Source: Planctomycetota bacterium (GTDB taxonomy: Bacteria > Planctomycetota > MHYJ01 > JACPRB01). From it: a stretch of DNA of 7,184 bases. The DNA lies in assembly GCA_016200125.1 (NCBI GenBank), contig JACQFK010000019.1, positions 1-7,184 of the forward strand, given 5' to 3'. Shown here piece by piece: positions 1 to 5,773 of the stretch; position 1 is the first letter of the stretch; each line of letters begins with the position of its first letter. Made by a program: the position numbers and the translations under genes. The notes under the pieces were generated by a model. The model was not told where the DNA came from, searched no databases, and saw nothing but the letters and a program-made list of their open reading frames with translations.

Positions 1-135
1 CAGGAGCGGCTCCAGCGTCGAGCCCGCGGGCACGAAGCGTTCCTGGGCCGTCGGGGTGAACTCGCCCTGGGACGACCCCGGCGAGGCGCACGAAAGGGCG
101 CCGAGCAGGAGCGACGAGGCCAGAAGTCGTTTCAT
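1..135 (-). CDS. N-terminal part of an exported protein, possibly a lipoprotein (cut by window start)
   Basis: This is the first 45 codons of a minus-strand gene whose remainder lies before the window. The ATG (complement of 133-135) is preceded by a good ribosome binding site, AGGGAGA on the minus strand (141-147), 5 bases away. The product opens with MKRLLASSLLLGALSC, a short positively charged end plus a hydrophobic core, so it should be exported. Cys16 could be a lipidation site, but the residues before it (A-L-S) only loosely fit a lipobox. After a Ser/Gly-rich stretch comes FVPAGSTLEPLL, which resembles the start of SMP-30/gluconolactonase-like exported beta-propellers that are common in planctomycetes. 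That resemblance is weak, so I make no functional call. It is divergent from the cyclophilin gene. Confidence 0.7.
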   Translation of the reverse strand, partial: MKRLLASSLLLGALSCASPGSSQGEFTPTAQERFVPAGSTLEPLL

Positions 136-189
136 CGGATTCTCCCTGTTCCTGTATAGCCTTACGGCCCCGGTTCAAATAATGATTCC

Positions 190-208
190 ATCGGGGAGCG
201 TCCCCGAT
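190..208. promoter_or_regulatory. Perfect 19-base inverted repeat (operator-like or RNA hairpin) upstream of the cyclophilin gene
   Basis: ATCGGGG and CCCCGAT form perfect 7-base arms around the 5-base centre AGCGT. The repeat ends 11 bases before the cyclophilin ATG at 220 and lies in the only gap between two divergent genes. A -10-like hexamer TAAAAT (208-213) begins at its last base. There is no run of T after either arm, so it does not look like an intrinsic terminator. It could bind a dimeric regulator as DNA or fold in the cyclophilin leader as RNA. The symmetry is seen directly; the role is inferred. Confidence 0.45.
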
Positions 209-219
209 AAAATACCGCC

Positions 220-996
220 ATGCGGAAAACGATGATCGCGACCCTGCTCCTGTCCTTTGCCGCCTGCTCCGAAGAGCCGGAGCCGCCGAAGCGGAAGAAG
301 GCCCCCGATCTGCCCATCGCCAAGGCGCCCGAGAAGCGGATGGAGACTCCGCCGCCTCCTCCTCCCCCGGCGCCGCCCCCGGCTCCGGAGCCGGACAAGG
401 CCCCCAAGCGGGACATTCCCAGGAACCTGCTCGATCCCTCGCTGCCCGAGTGGAACCAGACGGCCCCCGCCCAGTACAAGGCGAAGTTCACGACGAGCAA
501 GGGCGACTTCACGGTGAGCGTCACGCGCGAGTGGGCGCCGCGCGGCGCCGACCGCTTCTACAACCTCGTGAAGGGCGGCTTCTACGACGACGTCCGCTTC
601 TTCCGGGTCATCTCGAACTTCATGGCCCAGTTCGGCATGAACGGCGAGCCGCAGGTCACGGCCGCGTGGAAGAACGCCAAGTTCCAGGACGACCCGGTCA
701 CCCAGAGCAACGGGCGCGGGATGATCACCTTCGCCACCAGCGGCGCCAACTCGCGGACCACGCAGGTCTTCATCAACTTCAAGGACAACGCCAACCTCGA
801 CGGCATGGGCTTCGCCCCCTTCGGCAAGATCACCGAGGGCATGGAGGTCGTCGACTCGCTCTACAAGGAATACGGCGAGGGCGCTCCGCGCGGCCGCGGG
901 CCGTCGCAGGGCCAGATCACGGCGGAAGGCAACGACTACCTGAATCGCGAGTTCAAGGAACTCGACTACGTGAAAAAGGCGACGATCGTTCCGTAG
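220..996 (+). CDS. Cyclophilin-type peptidyl-prolyl cis-trans isomerase, lipoprotein
   Basis: 258 residues. Cyclophilins catalyse cis-trans isomerisation of bonds before proline and help proteins fold; this one should act in the cell envelope. Residues 1-15 form a signal peptide and Cys16 (SFAAC) is a probable lipidation site. Residues 17-60 form a charged, then very proline-rich linker (PPPPPPP at 44-50) that would hold the domain away from the membrane. The cyclophilin domain covers about 86-215. Equivalents of the human CypA active-site residues are visible: Arg129 in FFRV, Phe134, Met135 and Gln137 in NFMAQFG, Ala172, Gln182 and Phe184 in TQVFINF, and Leu193 in NLDG. The cyclosporin-contact Trp121 of CypA is Asn192 here, and the His126 position is changed. 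The C-terminal tail (NDYLNREFKELDYVKKATI) is typical of a bacterial cyclophilin subgroup. No good ribosome binding site is close to the start: GGGGAG lies 21 bases upstream, inside the inverted repeat. The start is chosen because the signal peptide begins there. Confidence 0.93.
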   Translation: MRKTMIATLLLSFAACSEEPEPPKRKKAPDLPIAKAPEKRMETPPPPPPPAPPPAPEPDKAPKRDIPRNLLDPSLPEWNQTAPAQYKAKFTTSKGDFTVSVTREWAPRGADRFYNLVKGGFYDDVRFFRVISNFMAQFGMNGEPQVTAAWKNAKFQDDPVTQSNGRGMITFATSGANSRTTQVFINFKDNANLDGMGFAPFGKITEGMEVVDSLYKEYGEGAPRGRGPSQGQITAEGNDYLNREFKELDYVKKATIVP

Positions 997-1040
997 CCCG
1001 CCACTCGCCGCCCCCTCCGCGTGTTGAACCTCCATCTCCG

Positions 1041-1046
1041 GGAGGG
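1041..1046 (+). promoter_or_regulatory. Ribosome binding site that fixes the sulfatase start
   Basis: GGAGGG lies 7 bases before the ATG at 1054. It supports that ATG over the in-frame GTG at 1021, which would put 11 unlikely residues before the signal peptide and has no Shine-Dalgarno of its own. CCTCC at 1029-1033 could pair with GGAGG at 1041-1045 in the mRNA and mask the site. Confidence 0.75.
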
Positions 1047-1053
1047 TCTTTCC

Positions 1054-2871
1054 ATGCGCCGTCTCCTGCCCGCGCTGCTTCTGCTGCTGGGGGCCGTGTC
1101 CCAGGAAGCCGCCCGCCCGAACATCCTCTGGATCACCTGCGAGGACATCAGCCTGAACGTCGGCTGCTTCGGCGACTCCTACGCGGTGACGCCGAACCTC
1201 GACCGGCTCGCGACCCAGGGCGTGCGCTACCTGAACGCCTTCGCGCCGATCGGCGTCTGCGCGCCCTCGCGTTCCACGCTGATCCTCGGGACCTTCGCGC
1301 CCTCGGCGGGGACGCAGCACATGCGCTGCAACGGGCCGCGCCCCGACTACCTCCGCTGCTTCCCGGAGTACCTCCGCGACGCGGGCTGGTACTGCTCGAA
1401 CAACGAGAAGACCGATTACAACTTCCCGGCGCCGAAGGGCGCCTGGGACGAGTCGAGCAAGAAGGCCCACTGGCGCGGCCGCAAGCCGGGCCAGCGCTTC
1501 TTCTCCGTGTTCAACATCCTGACCTCCCACGAGTCGCAGATCCGCATCCCCGAGGCGCAGCACCAGAAGCGGACGGCCGATTTCACCCCGCAGGAGCGCC
1601 ACGATCCGGCGAAGGCGTCGATCCCGCCCTATCATCCCGACACGCCCGAAGTCCGGCGCGACTGGGCCCGCTACGCCGACATGATCACGGTGATGGACAA
1701 GGAGGTCGGCGCCTACCTCAAGCAGCTCGAGGAGGACGGGCTGGCCGACGACACGATCGTCTTCTACTTCTCCGACCACGGCGCGGGGATGCCGCGGAGC
1801 AAGCGCTGGCTCTACGATTCGAGCCTCAAGGTGCCGATGATCATCCGCTTCCCGGAGAAGTGGAAGCACCTGGCGCCCTCGGCGCCGGGATCGACGACCG
1901 ACCGGCTGATCAGCTTCGTCGACTACGGACCCACCGTGTTGAGTCTCGCGGGCGTGAAGGCGCCGGCGCACATGCAGGGCAAACCGTTCCTGGGCGAAGC
2001 GGCGGCGCCGCCGCGCGAGTACATCCACGGGTTCCGCGACCGCATGGACGAGCGGAGCGACCTGCTGCGCTGCGTGCGCGACGCGCGCTGGAAGTACATC
2101 CGCAACTACCGTCCCGACATGGTCTGGGCGCAGTTCATCGGCTACATGTACGAGATGCCCACCATGAAGGTCTGGCAGCGGCTCCACGACGAGGGGAAGC
2201 TCGACGAGGTGCAGGACCGCTTCTTCCGCACGAAGCCCGCGGAGGAGCTCTACGACACGAAGGCCGACCCCTGGGAGATCCGCAACCTCGCGGAGGACCC
2301 GGCCCATCGCGAGACCCTGGAGCGCCTGCGCGCCGAGTTGCGCCGCTGGATCCTGGAGATCCGCGACCTGGGCTTCCTTCCGGAGGCGGAACTGCGGACG
2401 CGCTTCGGCGCGACGGCGCCGCACGAGGCGGTGCGCAAGGATCCGGCGGCCTATCCCCTGGAGCGGATCCTCGACGCGGCGGAAGCGGCGACGCGCGGGG
2501 ACCCCGCCTGCTTCAAGTTCCTCGACGATCCGGAGAGCGCGATCCGCTACTGGGGCGCGATCGGCTGCCGGGTGCTGGGGGAGAAGGCGAAGCCCGCGGA
2601 GGAGCGGCTCGTGAAGGCGCTGGGCGACGCGTCGCCCACCGTCCAGATCGCGGCGGCCGACGCGCTCTCGCGGCTGGGCCGGCTCGACGACGCGCTGCCG
2701 GCGCTGGCGCGCGGGCTCAAGCACGAGAACGAATGGGTCCGCGTCCAGGCCGCGGCCGTGGTGGACGCGCTGGGCGAGAAGGGGAAGCCGGTCCACCCGG
2801 AGCTCCGCGCCGCGAACGCGGTCAAGCACGAGTACCTGAACCGCCTCGCGGAGCACGCGCTGGGCAAATAG
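1054..2871 (+). CDS. Exported type I sulfatase with C-terminal HEAT-like repeats
   Basis: 605 residues. Type I sulfatases hydrolyse sulfate esters (or N-sulfate) using a formylglycine made from the Cys of C-x-P-S-R. Here the motif is CAPSR with Cys69, so maturation by a formylglycine-generating or anaerobic sulfatase-maturing enzyme encoded elsewhere is expected. A signal peptide (about 1-16, MRRLLPALLLLLGAVS) implies export. Metal-site motifs are WITCEDIS (Glu30-Asp31, where many sulfatases have Asp-Asp) and SDHGAGMPR (Asp241-His242), followed by Lys250 in KRW. The sulfatase region ends with ELYDTKADPWEIRNL (398-412). These motifs match a clade frequent in planctomycetes and Bacteroidota, often annotated as heparan N-sulfatase-like; the substrate cannot be assigned. 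Residues about 484-580 form helical pairs with the HEAT pattern (DASPTVQIAAADALSRLG, then ENEWVRVQAAAVVDALG), probably a binding or packing module. It follows the cyclophilin gene by 57 bases and precedes the beta-helix gene by 45, so co-transcription with the latter is plausible. Confidence 0.95.
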   Translation: MRRLLPALLLLLGAVSQEAARPNILWITCEDISLNVGCFGDSYAVTPNLDRLATQGVRYLNAFAPIGVCAPSRSTLILGTFAPSAGTQHMRCNGPRPDYLRCFPEYLRDAGWYCSNNEKTDYNFPAPKGAWDESSKKAHWRGRKPGQRFFSVFNILTSHESQIRIPEAQHQKRTADFTPQERHDPAKASIPPYHPDTPEVRRDWARYADMITVMDKEVGAYLKQLEEDGLADDTIVFYFSDHGAGMPRSKRWLYDSSLKVPMIIRFPEKWKHLAPSAPGSTTDRLISFVDYGPTVLSLAGVKAPAHMQGKPFLGEAAAPPREYIHGFRDRMDERSDLLRCVRDARWKYIRNYRPDMVWAQFIGYMYEMPTMKVWQRLHDEGKLDEVQDRFFRTKPAEELYDTKADPWEIRNLAEDPAHRETLERLRAELRRWILEIRDLGFLPEAELRTRFGATAPHEAVRKDPAAYPLERILDAAEAATRGDPACFKFLDDPESAIRYWGAIGCRVLGEKAKPAEERLVKALGDASPTVQIAAADALSRLGRLDDALPALARGLKHENEWVRVQAAAVVDALGEKGKPVHPELRAANAVKHEYLNRLAEHALGK

Positions 2872-2883
2872 CGGAAATCCCGG

Positions 2884-2909
2884 AAACCCGCGGCGGCGTC
2901 GTCGGGTTT
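2884..2909 (+). repeat. Inverted repeat between sulfatase and beta-helix genes (possible weak terminator or attenuator)
   Basis: AAACCCG (2884-2890) and CGGGTTT (2903-2909) are perfect 7-base arms around a 12-base GC-rich loop, in the 45-base gap after the sulfatase stop. Only three T residues lie at the end and they are part of the stem, so this is a poor intrinsic terminator. It may partly uncouple the two genes or protect an RNA end. The arms are seen; any function is a guess. Confidence 0.3.
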
Positions 2910-2916
2910 AAGAGGT

Positions 2917-4542
2917 GTGAAGCCGCTCGCGCTGCTCGTCCTCCTCCTGCCCGCGCCCGCTTTCCAGGACGACCCCGTGCGCGGCTTTGCCATCCCGACC
3001 TTCCACTGCCTCGGCCTCTACTGGTCCCCGCCGGGCGCCGCCGCGGACAAGGCGGTGACGGTGCGCTACCGCAAGTCGGGCGGGTCCGACTGGAAGGAAG
3101 CGCTGGCGATGCGCTACAACCCGATTCCGGGCACGGACGAAGCCCTCGCCGACTATAGAGGGAGCATCGTCGAGCTTCCCCCCGCGACCTCCTACGAGGT
3201 CCAGCTGAGCCTGGCTGGCACGTCGACGACGACGACGTTCACGGCCGCGACCTGGAGCGAAGATTTTCCGGTCGGAGAGGTCGTCCGCGTGAGCGACGGC
3301 GACAAGCCTCTCGTGATTTCCGAGTCGGGCAAACCGGGCGCCTACCGGATCTACGACGGCCGCGGCGCGACGATCGACGTCCGCCACCAGCACGACTCCT
3401 GCATCACGATCGACGCCTCCTACGTGATCGTGCGCGGATTCACTTTGAAGGGCGCAGGATCCGCCGCCAACCCCAGCACCAAGCCCACGGGCGCCGTCGT
3501 GATCCTCGGCGGGCGGAACATCGTGATCGAGGACTGCGACGTCTCCGACTGGGGCCGCCTGAATCCCAAGACGGGCTTCGGGGTCGACTACGAGTCGGCG
3601 GTCTACTCGCGCAGCGCGACGCTGAAGCAGCTCGTCGTCCAGCGCTGCCGGCTGCATCATCCGGCCACCGATTCGAACAACTGGTTCGAGCCGAAGCGGC
3701 CGACGCATCCCGGCGGCCCGCAGGCGATCAGCCTCTTCAACACCGCCGGGAACCACGTCCTCCGCTACAACGAGTGCCGCTCCGACCTGGAGCACATGTT
3801 CAACGACATTATCGGCGGCGGGAGCAACGGGAGCTTCCGGGGCTCGCCCGGGCCGGACTCCGACATCTACGGCAACGTCGTGAGCCACTGCTGGGACGAC
3901 GGCCTCGAAGTGGAGGGCGGCAACCGGAACACCCGCGTGTGGAACAACTACATCTTCCAGACCATGATGGGGATCGGGAACGCGGCGACCTCCATCGGGC
4001 CGCTCTACCTCTGGCGCAACGTGGTGGCGCGAAGCCAGATGCAGCCCGAGGGCGCGGGCGGGAATTTCATCAAGATGGGCTATGCGGACGGCGAGAAGTG
4101 GATGACCGGGCATATGTACATCTTCCACAACACCGTCTATCGATCCGACGAATGGCTGCCCACCGGAGGCCTGGGCGGCGCGCGCATCGTCAAGCACGTC
4201 GTCTCCCGGAACAACATCCTTCACGTGCGCGAGGCCCGGAATTTCAGCCTGAGCAACAACCCCCTGAACGTCGACAACAGCTACGACTACGATCTTTTCA
4301 ACGGCCGGATTCCCGAGGGAGTCGAGGCACACGGGGTCCGCGGCGAGCCGGTCTACGCCGAGGGATCGGGCTTCGATGCCGCCACCGGCAAGGGGAGCTT
4401 CCGGCTGGCGCCGGGCAGCCCCGGCGCGGCCAAGGGGGAAGTCATCCCGAATTTCAGCGACGGGTTTGCGGGAACGGCTCCGGACCTGGGGGCCCATTTC
4501 CGCGGCGAGCCGCATCTCCAATACGGAATCCGCGCCAAGTAG
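2917..4542 (+). CDS. Exported right-handed parallel beta-helix protein with N-terminal fibronectin-III-like domain
   Basis: 541 residues. A signal peptide (MKPLALLVLLLPAPAFQ, about 1-17) implies export. Residues about 20-112 look like a fibronectin type III-like beta sandwich (LGLYWSPPG, VTVRYRKSGGSDWKEA, LPPATSYEVQL). From about 120 to 465 come beta-helix coils with the usual short strand pattern (YVIVRGFTL, NIVIEDCDV, LKQLVVQRCRL, NHVLRYNECR, TRVWNNYIF, KHVVSRNNIL). Acidic clusters at LEHMFNDIIGGG (291-302) and CWDDGLEVEGGN (325-336) are conserved in this family and may bind metal or substrate. The C-terminal FRLAPGSPG and APDLGAHF are a common closing module. Relatives include polysaccharide lyases and other glycan-active proteins, and the sulfatase next door fits that, but I see no catalytic residue set that proves lyase activity. 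The start is a GTG with AGAGG only 1 base away, an unusually tight spacing. It is kept because the signal peptide starts exactly there and no upstream in-frame start exists after the sulfatase. Confidence 0.88.
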   Translation: MKPLALLVLLLPAPAFQDDPVRGFAIPTFHCLGLYWSPPGAAADKAVTVRYRKSGGSDWKEALAMRYNPIPGTDEALADYRGSIVELPPATSYEVQLSLAGTSTTTTFTAATWSEDFPVGEVVRVSDGDKPLVISESGKPGAYRIYDGRGATIDVRHQHDSCITIDASYVIVRGFTLKGAGSAANPSTKPTGAVVILGGRNIVIEDCDVSDWGRLNPKTGFGVDYESAVYSRSATLKQLVVQRCRLHHPATDSNNWFEPKRPTHPGGPQAISLFNTAGNHVLRYNECRSDLEHMFNDIIGGGSNGSFRGSPGPDSDIYGNVVSHCWDDGLEVEGGNRNTRVWNNYIFQTMMGIGNAATSIGPLYLWRNVVARSQMQPEGAGGNFIKMGYADGEKWMTGHMYIFHNTVYRSDEWLPTGGLGGARIVKHVVSRNNILHVREARNFSLSNNPLNVDNSYDYDLFNGRIPEGVEAHGVRGEPVYAEGSGFDAATGKGSFRLAPGSPGAAKGEVIPNFSDGFAGTAPDLGAHFRGEPHLQYGIRAK

Positions 4543-4545
4543 CTC

Positions 4546-5724
4546 TCAGCGCGGCGCGACGCGTTTGTAGCGGTACGCCCAGATCTTGCCGTCCGGCCGG
4601 CTGTCCCCCGCGACGTGGAACACGTAGACGTTCCAGTCGGGATCATAGAAGCCGTTGACACAGAGCTTTTTCGGGAAGCCTTCGGGGAAGGGCAGAGGCT
4701 CCTCCTTCCAGGCGTTGGTCGACGGATCGTAAACGCGGATCCCCCGGTTCTTCTCCCCGTGAGCGGCGATGAGTACGACGTCCGCCACCGGGTCGTACCT
4801 CATCGTCGCGTACGTCGTCGCGAAGTGGCTGAGCGGCGTCCCTTTCGGCTGAGGGTCGATCCAGGCGTTCTCCTTCAAATCGTAGATCCAGAGCGCGTTC
4901 TTTCCCTCCTCGACCGACGGATAGCTCCCGCCGTCAAGATAGATCCGTTCGCGCTTGGGGTCATGGCAGGCGGTCGGGTCGATGCCGAAGGGCGTCTTCG
5001 GCCCTTTCGGGGTTACGCGGGTCCAGGTGTTCTGCGCCGCATCGTAGAACCAGACGAACTCGCTCTTGCCCGATCGATAAAACGTCTTCTTCAGGCCGGG
5101 GAGATAGAGAAGCGTCCCTTCCGCCTTCTCGGGGGAGGGGCCGTCGACCTTGCGCACGTCCCAGGCTCCCGACTTCGGATCGTAGAACCAGGGACTGCTG
5201 GGCGGGACCTTGCCGGTCGCGGGAAGCAGCTCCTTGAGCGTCTTGGGCGCGAAGTGGACCTCGTGGACGCCCATGATCATGAGCCTGCGGAGGTCGCTGT
5301 CGAAGCCCAGCAGGTCGTAGGCATGCACGCAGAGGGACACGGGCGTCCGCCGCCCTTCTTTGTCCACGGGAAAGCCGTCGGCGTCGGGCTTGAGGCCCGG
5401 GTCTTTCACGTCCGTTCCGGGGTAGATGCAGGTCCAGCGATGGGCGTTCAGGTCGTAGAACCAGCAGTCGTCCATGTAGCGGCCGTCCGGCTTGACGTGG
5501 CCGTGCACGCCCTCTCCGTAGAGATAGGCGCCGCGGGCGACGGGGTCGAAGGGCATCGTGCAGTGCCAGCTTCGCCCGGGCGCGCGTCCCCACTTCGGGT
5601 CGGGGGCCGGCGCTCCCAGCTCGATCCAGCTGTTGTCGCCCAGGTTCCGGATCGCGGCCGCGTGCGGACCTGCGTCCGCCTGTCCCTGAGCCAGGAGGAA
5701 AGCGAACGGGAGGAGAACGTGCAT
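4546..5724 (-). CDS. Exported Kelch-repeat beta-propeller protein
   Basis: 392 residues. The N-terminus MHVLLPFAFLLAQGQADA is a signal peptide. The body contains six spaced copies of an aromatic-Tyr-Asp...Trp strand: WFYDLNAHRW (88-97), WFYDPKSGAW (179-188), WFYDAAQNTW (225-234), WIYDLKENAW (279-288), VYDPSTNAW (331-339), and a degenerate IWAYRYKRV at the C-terminus (381-389). Between them are DP-x-x-x strands such as HDPKRERIYLDGG (254-266) and YDPVADVVLIAAHG (310-323). This is the Kelch/galactose-oxidase-like pattern and suggests a six-bladed propeller. Such propellers bind glycans or proteins or occasionally act as enzymes; no copper-site residues of galactose oxidase are evident, so a binding role is more likely. 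It ends 3 bases from the beta-helix gene stop, tail to tail, leaving no room for separate terminators. It is divergent from the sigma gene. No clear Shine-Dalgarno precedes the ATG; another ATG four bases upstream is out of frame. Confidence 0.85.
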   Translation of the reverse strand: MHVLLPFAFLLAQGQADAGPHAAAIRNLGDNSWIELGAPAPDPKWGRAPGRSWHCTMPFDPVARGAYLYGEGVHGHVKPDGRYMDDCWFYDLNAHRWTCIYPGTDVKDPGLKPDADGFPVDKEGRRTPVSLCVHAYDLLGFDSDLRRLMIMGVHEVHFAPKTLKELLPATGKVPPSSPWFYDPKSGAWDVRKVDGPSPEKAEGTLLYLPGLKKTFYRSGKSEFVWFYDAAQNTWTRVTPKGPKTPFGIDPTACHDPKRERIYLDGGSYPSVEEGKNALWIYDLKENAWIDPQPKGTPLSHFATTYATMRYDPVADVVLIAAHGEKNRGIRVYDPSTNAWKEEPLPFPEGFPKKLCVNGFYDPDWNVYVFHVAGDSRPDGKIWAYRYKRVAPR

Positions 5725-5760
5725 CCATACTTGTAACCCCGGGTATCATTGACGCGTGGC

Positions 5761-5766
5761 AGAGGA
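5761..5766 (+). promoter_or_regulatory. Ribosome binding site supporting the sigma factor ATG at 5774
   Basis: AGAGGA lies 7 bases before ATG 5774. The alternative in-frame GTG at 5756 has no comparable site, so the ATG is preferred. If the GTG were used, the protein would gain six residues (MAEETS). Confidence 0.55.
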
Positions 5767-5773
5767 AACTTCG

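Noticed and set aside
151..189. Possible minus-strand promoter (TTATTT-18-TATACA) for the gene at 1-135
   Set aside because: The -35 match is poor; AT-rich hexamers are expected somewhere in any gap, so I do not list it as a feature.
1021..1053. GTG at 1021 as the sulfatase start
   Set aside because: It adds 11 residues in front of a textbook signal peptide and lacks a Shine-Dalgarno, whereas ATG 1054 has GGAGGG at good spacing.
175..2856. Very long minus-strand open frame opposite the cyclophilin and sulfatase genes
   Set aside because: Its translation is Arg/Ala/Val/Leu-rich with no recognisable domain, crosses two well-supported genes and the gap between them, and is what GC-rich DNA gives opposite real genes.
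450..3158. 902-codon plus-strand open frame running from within the cyclophilin gene into the beta-helix gene
   Set aside because: It overlaps three strong genes in another frame and its product is a low-complexity Arg/Pro/Gly-rich string.
2908..4521. 537-codon minus-strand open frame opposite the beta-helix gene
   Set aside because: Antisense shadow: no domain, unusual composition, and the plus-strand protein has a signal peptide and clear beta-helix motifs.
4615..5736. Plus-strand open frame opposite the Kelch gene
   Set aside because: The minus-strand frame contains six regular Kelch-like repeats and a signal peptide; the plus frame shows no motif.
5732..5758. Possible self-regulated ECF promoter, TGTAAC about 17 bases before CGTG
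   Set aside because: The match is loose, and transcription from it would start almost inside the ribosome binding site at 5761-5766, leaving too short a leader.
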